Below, piece after piece: positions 24,892 to 34,038 of a stretch of 64,000 nucleotides of DNA; position 1 is the first letter of the stretch; each line of letters opens with the position of its first letter. The notes beneath the pieces were generated by a model. The model was not told where the DNA came from and did no database searches. It saw only the letters and a program-made list of their open reading frames with translations. The translations under genes were made by a program, and so were the position numbers. The DNA comes from Streptomyces sp. BK340 (lineage in GTDB: Bacteria; Actinomycetota; Actinomycetes; Streptomycetales; Streptomycetaceae), in assembly GCF_007827595.1 (NCBI RefSeq), contig NZ_VISR01000012.1, forward strand, positions 62,001 through 126,000. The letters are read 5' to 3'.

Positions 24892-27354
24892 TCAGTCGCC
24901 AGGGGGCGTGCGGAGGGACTGTTCCGCCCAGATGGACTTGCCGCGCGCGTGATAGCGGGTGCCCCAGAGATCGGCCGTCTGGGAGACCAGGAACAGTCCC
25001 CTGCCTCCCTCGTCCGTGTCCAGGGCCCGCCGCACATGAGGGGAGGTGCTGCTGTGGTCGGACACCTCGCAGATCAGGTTGCGGTCGCGTATCAGCCGCA
25101 GCCGGATGGGGGGCAGGCCGTAGCGGACGGCGTTGGTGACCAGTTCGCTCACCAGCAGTTCGGTGGTGAATTGCATCTCCTCGAGGCCCCAGTCCCGCAG
25201 CGTCCGTCCGGCCAGCTCCCGGGCCTTCCGGACGACCTCGAACTCCGCCGGCAGGTCCCAGGTGACATGGCGTTCCGATTCGAGCCCGCGGACCCGCGCC
25301 ACGAGCAGTGCCATGTCCTGCTGCGCGGGGCAGGGAACCATCCGCCGCAGCACCTCGTCACAGAACTCACCGAGCCCTTGGCGAGTACTCGCGGCCGGGG
25401 ACGGCCGGGCGGCACGGGCCGCGGACAGAACGTCACGGAGCCGTTCGAGGCCCGTGCCGGCATCACCCGCATCGAGGTTGGCCAGGCCCATGGTGTCCAG
25501 GACGAGCAGGTCCCCATCGGCGAGTGTCAGTCCACCGCACTCGTAGGGCGCACCGCCGGTGCCCAGCGGAGGGCCTACCGGCATCTCGATCACAGTGGCC
25601 TCGCCGAGTTCCGGCAGCAGGGCGGGGGACGGGTGCCCGGCACTGGCCAACTCACAGTGCCGCGAGAGGGGGTCGAAGACAGCGTAGGTGCAGGTCGTTC
25701 CGACGGCGTCGTTGCCGGCGCCCTGCTCGTGGTGGAACCGCTTGATCTGTTCATTGAGTTCGGTGAGCAGTTCGTCCGGCGAGAGATCCAGGTCGGCCAG
25801 CGTCCGTACGGCGGTCCGCAGCGCGCTCATGGTCACCGCGGACCGCAGCCCCTGGCCCACGGCATTCGCGACCACCAGGCCCACGCGTGCGCTGGACAAC
25901 CGGATGACGTCGAACCAGGCGCCTCCCAGTACGGTGTGGCCGTTCGCCGGCAGGTAGCGCGAGGCCGTCTCGACACACCGCAGTGCCGGGAGGCGCCGCG
26001 GCAGCAGACTGCGCTGCAGGGCCAGGGCCCTGGACCGTTCATGGGTGTAGCGGCTGGCGTTGTCGATGCACACCCCGGCGCGCGCGGCGAACTCCTTGGC
26101 CAGCAGAATGTCATCGGCCTCGAACGGCTGGAGTCTTTGGTATCTGGCGAACGTCACCGTGCCCAGTGCCTCTCCCCTGGCGTACATCGGCACCAGCAAC
26201 CAGGAGTGGACGCGTCGACTGCGGTGCAGAGCGGCCCGAGCCGGGTCACTGATGAACTCCTCGAAGAGTTCGTCGCCTGTCAGCAGCACATGGTTGCCGT
26301 CCGCCAGTGCCTTGGTGGCCGAGGACTCGGGGGCGGAGGCGATCAGGTCGATCTCTCCCCGGGCGACCCTGGTGTCCAGCGGTCCGCCGGCGCGTACCGT
26401 GTGCGCCGCCCGGCGCAGTGGCGCCCCCTCGCCCAGGAGGCCGACATCGGCGTTCCTGCCACCGAGAACCGGGTCGAGCAGATCTACGTAGGCGTAGTCG
26501 GCGAACTGCGGCACGGCCACGTCCGTCAGCTCCTGCGCGGTCTGCATGACGTCCAGGCTGCTTCCGATCCTGGCACTCGCCTCGTTGATCAGGTCCAGTC
26601 GCTCACGCGCCCGGGTCTCCTCGGTCACGTTGATCACCAAGTGCACCAGGCCGACCACGTCACCGGAGCCGCTGCGCAGCGGGACGATGGTCTCCGACCA
26701 GACGGATTCCCCGCCCGGGCCTTCCGGGATGCCACCTCGCACCTCGACGCCGATGCTTGCCCGGCCGGTGTCGAGCACCCGCCGCTGCCGCTCCTCCAGA
26801 GCGTCGACGTCCAGCAGGCCAGAAGGTGCCGCTTCCCGCATGGTGCGGCCGACGACTTCGTCGGCGAAGCCTCCCGAACGACTCCGGGACTCGTTCTGCC
26901 CGAGGAATCGCAGATCGCTGTCGAAGACATCGATGATGTACGGCGATTCGGTGAACAGTCCCCGCAGCAGAGCGCGGCGGAGGTCGTTCCGGCGGGCGTC
27001 CTCGAGGGGCTCGGCCTGGATGAGCCACTGCGCACCGGCTGGTGTGACCAAGCCGTGTGCCCAGATCCTCGCCTCGACTCGGGAGCCGCTGCTGTGGCGC
27101 AGACGAGCGGGCGAGAAGACGATCGGCCGGCCGTCGGGCCGGCGATCGAGGAGCTCGGCGGCCTCCGTCCCGGGCTCGACAAGATCGGCCCAGCGAAGCT
27201 CCCAGAGCTCGGACGAGGAGTATCCGAGAAGGTGCTGCGCAGCGGGGCCCCAGCCGAGGAGCGAACCGTGTTCGCCGACGACGACGCAGACGTCACCTGC
27301 GGGTTCCGGCGCGTCACTCGACGTGCCCAGGAGCGCGGTGTCCCGCATTCCCAT
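24892..27354 (-). CDS. PAS-GAF-SpoIIE-HATPase signalling protein with degenerate phosphatase site
   Basis: An 820-residue cytoplasmic protein: N-terminal PAS (residues about 20-120), a second PAS-like region (about 130-250), GAF (about 265-430), SpoIIE/PP2C-like domain (about 450-680) and a C-terminal HATPase_c anti-sigma kinase domain with VSELVTNAVRYG and GRGLFLV. Active relatives have GGDWYD, GD in VVGDVxGHG, and TDGL as metal-binding sites. Here these read GGAWFD (Ala 479), VVANAVGQG (Asn 497) and DTMGL (Met 622), so three metal aspartates are missing. The phosphatase half is probably a dead scaffold or sensor, while the kinase half looks intact. It stands alone, with no anti-anti-sigma gene next to it. 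Confidence 0.9.
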   Translation of the reverse strand: MGMRDTALLGTSSDAPEPAGDVCVVVGEHGSLLGWGPAAQHLLGYSSSELWELRWADLVEPGTEAAELLDRRPDGRPIVFSPARLRHSSGSRVEARIWAHGLVTPAGAQWLIQAEPLEDARRNDLRRALLRGLFTESPYIIDVFDSDLRFLGQNESRSRSGGFADEVVGRTMREAAPSGLLDVDALEERQRRVLDTGRASIGVEVRGGIPEGPGGESVWSETIVPLRSGSGDVVGLVHLVINVTEETRARERLDLINEASARIGSSLDVMQTAQELTDVAVPQFADYAYVDLLDPVLGGRNADVGLLGEGAPLRRAAHTVRAGGPLDTRVARGEIDLIASAPESSATKALADGNHVLLTGDELFEEFISDPARAALHRSRRVHSWLLVPMYARGEALGTVTFARYQRLQPFEADDILLAKEFAARAGVCIDNASRYTHERSRALALQRSLLPRRLPALRCVETASRYLPANGHTVLGGAWFDVIRLSSARVGLVVANAVGQGLRSAVTMSALRTAVRTLADLDLSPDELLTELNEQIKRFHHEQGAGNDAVGTTCTYAVFDPLSRHCELASAGHPSPALLPELGEATVIEMPVGPPLGTGGAPYECGGLTLADGDLLVLDTMGLANLDAGDAGTGLERLRDVLSAARAARPSPAASTRQGLGEFCDEVLRRMVPCPAQQDMALLVARVRGLESERHVTWDLPAEFEVVRKARELAGRTLRDWGLEEMQFTTELLVSELVTNAVRYGLPPIRLRLIRDRNLICEVSDHSSTSPHVRRALDTDEGGRGLFLVSQTADLWGTRYHARGKSIWAEQSLRTPPGD

Positions 27355-27449
27355 GAGTCCAGGCTACCCGGACACCCACACGGGGCCCCGGAGATCCACT
27401 GAACCCGTCGACGCATGTACCTTCCGCCGTCGGCGGAGAGCTGGGCGTC

Positions 27450-27575
27450 TCAGCGGACGACGATTCGGGTGCAGCCGCCCTCGACCTCCTCCGGCTGATG
27501 AACCTCGCCCCCGCCGCCCATGGACCGAGAGACCGCCCGGCCCGGGACCGGACAGCCCCTCGACAAGATCTTCAT
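27450..27575 (-). CDS. Possible 41-residue small ORF
   Basis: ATG 27575 is preceded by AGAAGG at good spacing and lies seven bases past the stop of the 110-residue membrane protein. The ORF ends in EGGCTRIVVR. I do not recognise it; it could be a real small protein of the ctaD operon, a remnant of a longer C-terminus, or chance. The rest of the gap 27355-27449 shows nothing. Confidence 0.22.
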   Translation of the reverse strand: MKILSRGCPVPGRAVSRSMGGGGEVHQPEEVEGGCTRIVVR

Positions 27576-27582
27576 GAGCCTT

Positions 27583-27915
27583 CTAGGCGGCGAGCACCAG
27601 CAGACTCGCCGCCGCCAGCAGGGCGCAGCCCAGCACGCACCAGGCCACCAGCCGCTGCCGCAGCGCCCGGTACCTGGCTTCGTACGTGTGCCGCAGCTCC
27701 TCGGCGCGTTCGGCGGTGCGCCGCCACGAGGTGCGGGTCAGGGCCAGGTACTCCGTCTCGAAGAGCCGCTCCAGGTCGTCCCGTTGGGTGTCGGTGAGCC
27801 AGCCGAGCCGGGCGGCCGCACGGGCCGCGGCCGTACGGCCCTCCTCTTGTGCGGCGGCGAGCAGCAGATGGCCCTCGATCTCCTGGACGAGCGCCCGTTC
27901 CTCTCCCGTGCTCAT
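27583..27915 (-). CDS. Small helical membrane protein in the second ctaD operon
   Basis: A 110-residue protein, mostly charged helix (EERALVQEIEGHLLLAAAQEEGRTAAARAAARLG), with one C-terminal hydrophobic segment (AWCVLGCALLAAASLLVLAA) that would place it as a tail-anchored membrane protein. Its ATG overlaps the ctaD stop (ATGA), so it is co-translated with oxidase subunit I and may be an accessory or assembly factor. No named family is recognised. Confidence 0.75.
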   Translation of the reverse strand: MSTGEERALVQEIEGHLLLAAAQEEGRTAAARAAARLGWLTDTQRDDLERLFETEYLALTRTSWRRTAERAEELRHTYEARYRALRQRLVAWCVLGCALLAAASLLVLAA

Positions 27916-29537
27916 CGCGCGGTCAGCTCCCGCTCCTGCTGTCCCACCTGCGGATGGTGCAGGTCGAACGCCGGCGACTCGCTGCGGATCTGCGGGAGGG
28001 AGAGGAAGTTGTGCCGGGGCGGCGGGCAGGAGGTCGCCCACTCGAGCGAACGGCCGTAGCCCCAGGGGTCGTCGGTGTCGACCTTCTCGCCGTACTTGGC
28101 CGTCTTCCAGACGTTGTAGAAGAACGGCAGCATCGACGAGCCGAGCAGGAACGAGAAGACCGTCGAGACCGTGTTGAGCGTGGTGAGCCCCTCGACCGCC
28201 AGATAGTCGGGGATCCGGCGCTGCATGCCGTTCACGCCCAGCCAGTGCTGCACGAGGAACGTGCCGTGGAAGCCGATGAACAGCGTCCAGAAGGTGATCT
28301 TGCCGAGGCGCTCGTCCAGCATCCTGCCGGTCCACTTCGGCCACCAGAAGTGGAAGCCCGCGAACATCGCGAAGACCACCGTGCCGAAGATGACGTAGTG
28401 GAAGTGGGCCACGACGAAATAGGTGTCGGAGGTCGGGAAGTCCAGCGGCGGCGAGGCCAGCATCACCCCGGTCAGGCCACCGAACACGAACGTCACCAGG
28501 AAGCCCGTCACCCACAGCATCGGAGTCTCGAAGGAGAGGCTGCCGCGCCACATCGTGCCGATCCAGTTGAAGAACTTCACACCGGTCGGAACGGCGATCA
28601 GGAACGTCATGAAGGAGAAGAACGGCAGCAGCACACCGCCGGTGACGTACATGTGGTGGGCCCACACGGTCACGGACAGACCGGCGATCGCGATGGTGGC
28701 CGCGACCAGACCCATGTAGCCGAACATCGGCTTGCGGGAGAAGACCGGGATGACCTCGGAGACGATGCCGAAGAACGGCAGCGCGATGATGTACACCTCC
28801 GGGTGGCCGAAGAACCAGAAGAGGTGCTGCCAGAGCAGGGCTCCGCCGTTTGCCGCGTCGAACACATGTGCACCGAATTTACGGTCCGCCTCCAGGGCGA
28901 ACAGCGCGGCCGCGAGGACCGGGAAGGCGAGCAGGACGAGCACACCGGTCAGCAGCACGTTCCACACGAAGATCGGCATGCGGAACATGGTCATGCCCGG
29001 GGCACGCATGCAGATGATCGTGGTGATGAAGTTGACCGCGCCGAGGATGGTGCCGAAGCCGGAGAAGGCCAGACCCATGATCCACATGTCGGCGCCGATG
29101 CCCGGGCTGCGGACCGCGTCCGACAGCGGGGAGTAGGCGAACCAGCCGAAGTCGGCCGCACCCTGCGGGGTGAGGAAGCCGCCCACGGCGATGGTCGAGC
29201 CGAACAGGTAGAGCCAGTAGGCGAACATGTTCAGCCGCGGGAACGCCACGTCCGGCGCGCCGATCTGCAGCGGCATGATCCAGTTCGCGAAACCGGCGAA
29301 CAGCGGCGTCGCGAACATCAGCAGCATGATCGTGCCGTGCATCGTGAACGCCTGGTTGAACTGCTCGTTCGACATGATCTGCAGGCCCGGACGGGCCAGC
29401 TCGGCGCGCATCAGCAGCGCCATCACACCACCGATCAGGAAGAACGCGAACGCCGTGACCAAGTAGAGCGTTCCGATCGTCTTGTGATCGGTGGTCGTCA
29501 GCCACTGCACGGCCCTGATGTCTCTGATCCTCTTCAC
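27912..29537 (-). CDS. ctaD: Cytochrome c oxidase subunit I, second copy
   Basis: A 541-residue subunit I closely related in layout to the one at 1066-2757. Ligand motifs HGTIML, FGHPEVYI, WAHHMYV and AHFHYVIFG are intact, and the C-terminus shares SCPPPRHNF and SPAFDLHHP with the first copy. It should bind heme a, heme a3 and CuB in the membrane. The frame is open upstream to 29651; I chose GTG 29537 (beginning VKRIRDIRAVQWL) because homology starts there. ctaC, ctaE and ctaF are absent here; instead a tail-anchored 110-residue protein follows. Confidence 0.93.
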   Translation of the reverse strand: MKRIRDIRAVQWLTTTDHKTIGTLYLVTAFAFFLIGGVMALLMRAELARPGLQIMSNEQFNQAFTMHGTIMLLMFATPLFAGFANWIMPLQIGAPDVAFPRLNMFAYWLYLFGSTIAVGGFLTPQGAADFGWFAYSPLSDAVRSPGIGADMWIMGLAFSGFGTILGAVNFITTIICMRAPGMTMFRMPIFVWNVLLTGVLVLLAFPVLAAALFALEADRKFGAHVFDAANGGALLWQHLFWFFGHPEVYIIALPFFGIVSEVIPVFSRKPMFGYMGLVAATIAIAGLSVTVWAHHMYVTGGVLLPFFSFMTFLIAVPTGVKFFNWIGTMWRGSLSFETPMLWVTGFLVTFVFGGLTGVMLASPPLDFPTSDTYFVVAHFHYVIFGTVVFAMFAGFHFWWPKWTGRMLDERLGKITFWTLFIGFHGTFLVQHWLGVNGMQRRIPDYLAVEGLTTLNTVSTVFSFLLGSSMLPFFYNVWKTAKYGEKVDTDDPWGYGRSLEWATSCPPPRHNFLSLPQIRSESPAFDLHHPQVGQQERELTAR

Positions 29538-29643
29538 GCCCCGCCTGTGTCCGCGCCCGGCCCGTCGGTCACACTCGGACGGCGCGACGAGCATCACGCA
29601 AGGAGGGTGTGACGATCCGGGGGGTGCCGGACACGAACCGAAC

Positions 29644-30207
29644 ATGAGCAACGACGAGATCTTCGCCGCTGCCTATCGCGAGCACTACTGGGCGGTCAGC
29701 CGCTATGTCGCCAGGCGACTGCAGGGGCGGGCCGACGAGGTGGAGGAAGTGGTGGCGGAGGTGTTCACGGTGGCCTGGCGCCGCCGGTCCGACCTGCCCG
29801 AGGCGCCGCTGCCCTGGCTGTACGGCGTGGCACGCAACTGCCTGGCCAACGCGGTACGCGGCTACGGACGGCGGCGCCGGCTGGTGGACCGGCTGGGCAA
29901 CGACGAGGCGGCGCACGGCCGGCACATCGTGGACAGCCCCGACGCGGAGGCCCCCGGCGCCTGGGTGCACGAGGCGCTGGCCCGGCTCTCCCCGGCGGAC
30001 CGGGAGGTGCTCCGCCTCGCGGCATGGGAGGAACTCGACGCCGAGCAGATCGCGGTGGCCCTGGACTGCGGCAGACGGGCGGCGGTCATGCGCCTGCACC
30101 GGGCCCGGCGCCGGCTGAGAGCCGAGATCGACCGGATGCGGCCCACCGCGGCAGCCCTGCCCGCCCCCGCCGACGCGACCCTCTGCGAGGAGCACCGACA
30201 TGGCTGA
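29644..30207 (+). CDS. ECF RNA polymerase sigma factor
   Basis: A 187-residue sigma-70-family ECF factor. Region 2 includes YRVARRL-like sequence (AVSRYVARRLQG), EVEEVVAEVFTVAWRRR, and PWLYGVARNCLAN. Region 4 has LSPADREVLRLAAWEELDAEQIAVALDC with the DNA-binding helix near residues 145-165. It directs polymerase to specific promoters. It overlaps by eight bases the following membrane protein of the CU044_5270 family, a partnership common in actinomycetes, in which the partner probably acts as anti-sigma factor. Confidence 0.92.
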   Translation: MSNDEIFAAAYREHYWAVSRYVARRLQGRADEVEEVVAEVFTVAWRRRSDLPEAPLPWLYGVARNCLANAVRGYGRRRRLVDRLGNDEAAHGRHIVDSPDAEAPGAWVHEALARLSPADREVLRLAAWEELDAEQIAVALDCGRRAAVMRLHRARRRLRAEIDRMRPTAAALPAPADATLCEEHRHG

Positions 30208-31222
30208 CGAACTCGAACTCCTGCGCCGCGCCAACCCGGTGCCGGCCGACGGCCCCCACTTCGGCGACGGGCCGCTGGACCACCGCGCCGAGCGGCAGCT
30301 GGAGCGGCTGCTGCACGAGGACCGCCCAAGGCGCCGTCTCCGGCTGCTTCCTGCACTCCCCGTCCGTACCCCGCGGGCCCGGCTGGCCTGGGGCCTCGCC
30401 GCCACCGCCGTCGTCCTGGTGGTCGCGGGCAACGCCGTGCTGGGCGGGCCGAGCACACCCCGGGCCGTCGCCGCGCCGCGCCCGCTGTCCGTCCGCCTCC
30501 ACTCCACGCCGGTACCCCTGAAGGAGATGGTCGCCCTGGCCGACGCGGCCGCGTCGGGCGGCTCCCCGCGCCTGCGCAGGGGCACACACGTGCAGTCGTG
30601 GAGCCTCGGCATGAGCGACGGCAAGCACCCCGTCACGGTCCCCGAGGAGCGGGTGGTGCGCTGGCGGGCGGACGACAGCCACACCGAACTCGTCGTCGCG
30701 ACCGATCCGCGCAGGCCGGGCCGCCCGGTCCTCACGGACGCGGGCGACGACCCGCACGAGGTGGCGGACGGCCATGTGATCAGCCGGACCACGTACCCGC
30801 CGGCCTGGAACGACGCCCCGCCCGAGGGAACCCCGCCGCACACCGCGGCAGGGCTGCGGGCCTACCTCACCGAGATCGTCCGTCCCGAGGTGAACCGCAG
30901 CGAGGCCCCGCCCAGCACCCCCGAACTGTTCGAAGCCGTCGGGGAACTGCTCGACCACTGGACCCTGGGTGCCCGCGAGTCGGCGGCCCTCGTCCGGCTG
31001 TTCGCCGAGGCCGAGGGGCTGCGGCCGGCCGGCGAGGTGACCGACCGCCTGGGCCGCCCCGGCCACGCGTACGTGTACGACACCGGGGGCGTCCGCCGCA
31101 TGCTGATCCTGGAGCCGCGCACCGGCGCCGTCCTCGGCATGGAGACCACCTTCACCCGGGCCCAGCCCGAGTACCGGGTCAAGGCCGGGGACGTCATGGA
31201 GTACCGCGCCTGGATGCGCTGA
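30200..31222 (+). CDS. CU044_5270-family membrane protein, likely sigma-factor partner
   Basis: A 340-residue protein with a cytoplasmic N-terminus (ADELELLRRANPVPAD), one membrane helix near residues 60-80 (LAWGLAATAVVLVVAGNAVL) and an extracytoplasmic domain. The N-terminal ELxLLRxxNPV motif and the topology match CU044_5270-type proteins, which follow ECF sigma genes. Membrane topology suggests it senses an external signal and restrains the sigma factor; this is inference. Its stop (TGA) directly abuts the folD stop on the other strand. Confidence 0.82.
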   Translation: MADELELLRRANPVPADGPHFGDGPLDHRAERQLERLLHEDRPRRRLRLLPALPVRTPRARLAWGLAATAVVLVVAGNAVLGGPSTPRAVAAPRPLSVRLHSTPVPLKEMVALADAAASGGSPRLRRGTHVQSWSLGMSDGKHPVTVPEERVVRWRADDSHTELVVATDPRRPGRPVLTDAGDDPHEVADGHVISRTTYPPAWNDAPPEGTPPHTAAGLRAYLTEIVRPEVNRSEAPPSTPELFEAVGELLDHWTLGARESAALVRLFAEAEGLRPAGEVTDRLGRPGHAYVYDTGGVRRMLILEPRTGAVLGMETTFTRAQPEYRVKAGDVMEYRAWMR

Positions 31223-32071
31223 TCACACCCCGAGCTGCCGGGCGGCGGCGTCCGCGGTCTGCTCCAGCAGCGTGGCGATCGTCATCGGACCGACACCGCC
31301 CGGCACCGGCGTGATCAGTGAGGCCCGCTCCACGGCGGAGTCGAAGTCGACGTCGCCGACGTTCCCCGCGTTGTAGCCCGCGTCGACGACGACCGCGCCC
31401 GGCTTGATGTCCTGGCCCCGGATGAGACGCGGCCGGCCCACGGCGGCGACCACGATGTCCGCATCGCGGACCGCGGCCGACAGGTCCCGGGTGCGCGAGT
31501 GGCAGTACGTCACGGTCGCGTCGCGGGCCAGGAGCAGCATGCCCACCGGCTTGCCGAGGATCGCGCTGCGGCCCACCACCACGGCCCGCTTCCCGGCCGG
31601 GTCGACGCCGTACTCGTCCAGCAGCCGGACGATGCCGCCGGGCGTGCAGGAGACGAAGCCCGGCAGGCCGAAGCTCATCGTGGCGAACGAGGCGAAGGTG
31701 ACGCCGTCGACGTCCTTCTCCGGCGCGATCGCCTCGAACGCGGCCCGCTCGTCGATGTGGTCGCCCACCGGGTGCTGGAGCAGGATGCCGTGCACGGCCG
31801 GATCGGCCGACAACTCCCGCAGCGTGCCGACGAGTTCGGCGGTGGTCGTGGCGGCGGGCAGCGCCACGTGCCGGGACTCGATACCGGCCTTGCGGCAGCG
31901 GTTCTGCTTCATGCGGACGTAGGTGACGGACGCCGGGTCCTCGCCGACCAGCACCGTGGCCAGACAGGGCGCGCTGCCCGTCCGTTCGGTGAGATCGGCG
32001 GCCTTCTTCGCGGTCTCCTCGACGATGCGGCGGGCGAGGGCGGTGCCGTCCATGAGCCGGGCCTGTGTCAT
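31223..32071 (-). CDS. folD: Bifunctional methylenetetrahydrofolate dehydrogenase/cyclohydrolase (FolD paralogue)
   Basis: A 282-residue FolD-family protein that interconverts methylene-, methenyl- and formyl-tetrahydrofolate. The catalytic lysine context is present (SVTYVRMKQNRCRKAGI), as are KDVDG, SCTPGG, the NADP site VGRSAILGKPV and the C-terminal PVPGGVGPMT. The normally near-invariant QLPLP segment reads LLQHPVG, so this looks like a divergent second FolD rather than the housekeeping copy. ATG 32071 has a CAGGAG site. The usual full-length size is kept. Specialised one-carbon supply is possible, but no partner gene is adjacent. Confidence 0.87.
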   Translation of the reverse strand: MTQARLMDGTALARRIVEETAKKAADLTERTGSAPCLATVLVGEDPASVTYVRMKQNRCRKAGIESRHVALPAATTTAELVGTLRELSADPAVHGILLQHPVGDHIDERAAFEAIAPEKDVDGVTFASFATMSFGLPGFVSCTPGGIVRLLDEYGVDPAGKRAVVVGRSAILGKPVGMLLLARDATVTYCHSRTRDLSAAVRDADIVVAAVGRPRLIRGQDIKPGAVVVDAGYNAGNVGDVDFDSAVERASLITPVPGGVGPMTIATLLEQTADAAARQLGV

Positions 32072-32202
32072 CTGCACTCCTGAGCTGGGTTGACCTTCAT
32101 CGCCCAGGCGCGCGGCATGCTCCACGGGCCGCTCCCCGGTGGTGATCCACCTCAGCGCCAGTCACGGCCCGCCCACAGCCTAACCGAGAGTGCGGGCTGC
32201 GC

Positions 32203-33042
32203 TCAGTCCGCGTCCGTGGGCCCCGGTGCCGTGGGATCCGCCCCGGCGAGGAAGGCGTCCGCCTGCGCGGCCAGCCGGTCCGCGCCGATCGCCCCGGCCC
32301 AGCGGACGATCTCCGTCGCCAGCGCGACGGCGCCCGCCTCGTCGCCAGCGTCCCGGGCCAGCACGGCCAGCAGCAACTGCTGGGAGAGGGTGCCCGGCAC
32401 CGTACCGGCCCGGGCGCCCAGCGCGGTGGCCCGCCGCCAGCGTTCCCCGGCCCGCTCGCCGTCACCGGCATCGTGGTCGTGGTCGCCGAGATGCCGCAGC
32501 GCCTCGCGGGCCAGCAGACCGTCCGCGCCGGCTTCCCCGGCGCGCAGCGCGGCCGTGTAGTGCCCGGCGGCGGTCGCCCGCTCGGCGAAGTGGTTCTCCG
32601 TGATCAGCCCCCGGTACATCGCCGCCCAGCCCCGCCGCACCTCGTCCGGGGCGCTGTCGTGCAGCTCCCGCGCCCGGTCGAGGAGCGCGGCGAGCGCCTG
32701 CGGGTCCTTGCCGTCCGGGCCGATGCGCAGGGTGCCGTCGACCAGGAGCAGCCGGCCGTAAGTGTGCCTGAGCCGGAGGAAGCCGGTGTCCCAGTCGCCG
32801 TCCGGGAACTCCTTCTCCGCCGCCTCCAGCCGCTCGGCCGCGGTGTCCGTCCCCGCGAACCAGTCACGGTCCAGAGCGACTTCGGCCGCGGCCCGGGTGA
32901 TCCGCGCGCGAGCGGCGGGGTCGTCGGTGGCGGCCGCGCCGAGCAGTCGCGCGGCCTGCTCCCAGCGGGCAGTGACACTCAACTCACGTACTGCGAGGAG
33001 GAGTTCATCGATATCGACGAATGCGTGCGGTGCAGAGGTCAT
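32203..33042 (-). CDS. Uncharacterised helical-repeat protein
   Basis: A 279-residue all-helical protein with TPR-like periodicity (repeated WxxAARLLGAA and ALAALLDRAREL segments, AGEALRHLGDHDHDAGDGERAGERWRRAT in part). No signal or membrane segment. The last 15 residues are Asp/Pro/Thr-rich. It is divergent from the MarR gene at 33103 with a 60-base shared promoter region, suggesting control by it. Function unknown. Confidence 0.7.
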   Translation of the reverse strand: MTSAPHAFVDIDELLLAVRELSVTARWEQAARLLGAAATDDPAARARITRAAAEVALDRDWFAGTDTAAERLEAAEKEFPDGDWDTGFLRLRHTYGRLLLVDGTLRIGPDGKDPQALAALLDRARELHDSAPDEVRRGWAAMYRGLITENHFAERATAAGHYTAALRAGEAGADGLLAREALRHLGDHDHDAGDGERAGERWRRATALGARAGTVPGTLSQQLLLAVLARDAGDEAGAVALATEIVRWAGAIGADRLAAQADAFLAGADPTAPGPTDAD

Positions 33043-33102
33043 GCCGGGCAAGGTAATTGGGCAAAAAATGATCCACAAGAAAACCACTGCGGGAGGCAGA
33101 CA

Positions 33103-33648
33103 GTGCAGGACTCGGTGGACCGGCACGTGGCCGTCTGGGCGCGCGAGCTGGACTGGCTGGACCCGGTCAAGGAGGCGATCGTCGCGCGGCTGGCGATCCT
33201 CGGCCGGCACACCGCACAGGCCCGCCGGGACGTGCTGGACTCCGACGGCCTCAAGTACTGGCAGTACAAGGTGCTGTTGATGCTGCGCAGGTCCGGGCCG
33301 CCGTACGAGTCGAGTCCCTCGCAGCTCGCCGAACGGCTCGGGCTGACCCGGGGAGCGCTGTCGGCGCGGCTCGGGGCCGTCGAGGAGGCCGGGCTGATCA
33401 CCCGTACCCACGAGACCGGTGACCGCCGGAGGGTGCGGGTACGGCTCACCGAGGCCGGGCACGCCGCGTTCGAGGCGCATGCGGCAGCGGAGGACGCGGG
33501 TGAGGGTGCGCTGCTCGCAGCGCTGACCGAAGAAGAGCGGCGGTCACTCGCAGACCTGCTGCGGAAGCTGGTCCTGGCAGCCGAGAGCGGCCACGCGCCC
33601 GGCCCAACGTCGCCCGGGCCGAGAAGGTCCAGGTCAGCCGGGAGGTGA
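33103..33648 (+). CDS. MarR-family regulator with long N-terminal helix
   Basis: A 181-residue MarR protein: helix-turn-helix around residues 72-100 (PSQLAERLGLTRGALSARLGAVEEAGLI) and wing ETGDRRRVRVRLTEAG. The N-terminus (DRHVAVWARELDWLDPVKEAIVARL) is longer than usual and resembles the redox- or aromatic-sensing MarR subgroup with WxxEL motifs. GTG 33103 follows GGGAGG at ideal distance. Two GGGCAA direct repeats around 33045-33062 in the short divergent region may be its binding site. It likely controls the helical-repeat gene. Confidence 0.86.
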   Translation: MQDSVDRHVAVWARELDWLDPVKEAIVARLAILGRHTAQARRDVLDSDGLKYWQYKVLLMLRRSGPPYESSPSQLAERLGLTRGALSARLGAVEEAGLITRTHETGDRRRVRVRLTEAGHAAFEAHAAAEDAGEGALLAALTEEERRSLADLLRKLVLAAESGHAPGPTSPGPRRSRSAGR

Positions 33649-33672
33649 CCTGGACCCTGGCGACCTTCCTGC

Positions 33673-34038
33673 CTACTCGTCCCACGCCTGGATCAGAATC
33701 TGTTCGGCGATCTTCCCGTCACGTAGAGTGATCATGGACTCGGCGAGGACACGCGTGCCGTCCTCGTACTCGCAGGACTCGGAGAAGGCGGCGCGGTCGC
33801 CCTGGATGACGCAGTGGTCCAGCTTGTGCGTCATGTCGCGGCTGTAGACGTCGTCGAGCAGCTCGGCTATCTCGCGCCGGCCGTGCAGGACCTTGGGATG
33901 ACTGGGCTGGGAGTTGCGGTCGATGATGCGGATCTCGGCGTCGTCCGCGTAGAGGGCGAGCAGGGAGTTCCCTGTGTTCCCTTCTATGCCCCGGCGCAGT
34001 GTCTCGGTGTCGAAGGCGGAGCCTGTCGCAGCGCCCAT
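33673..34038 (-). CDS. SnoaL-like (NTF2-fold) protein
   Basis: A 121-residue small protein of the NTF2/SnoaL superfamily: LRRGIEGNTGNSLLALYADDAEIRI is the usual opening, followed by the HGRREIAELL and RDGKIAEQILIQAWDE strands. Such proteins bind or isomerise small hydrophobic molecules, or only serve as dimer scaffolds. ATG 34038 has an excellent AAGGAGG site; the 12 upstream codons in frame are not needed. Stand-alone gene, substrate unknown. Confidence 0.8.
   Translation of the reverse strand: MGAATGSAFDTETLRRGIEGNTGNSLLALYADDAEIRIIDRNSQPSHPKVLHGRREIAELLDDVYSRDMTHKLDHCVIQGDRAAFSESCEYEDGTRVLAESMITLRDGKIAEQILIQAWDE

Noticed and set aside
32072..32202. Possible riboswitch upstream of folD
   Set aside because: About 130 bases without a recognisable aptamer core; nothing beyond ordinary GC-rich pairing was seen.
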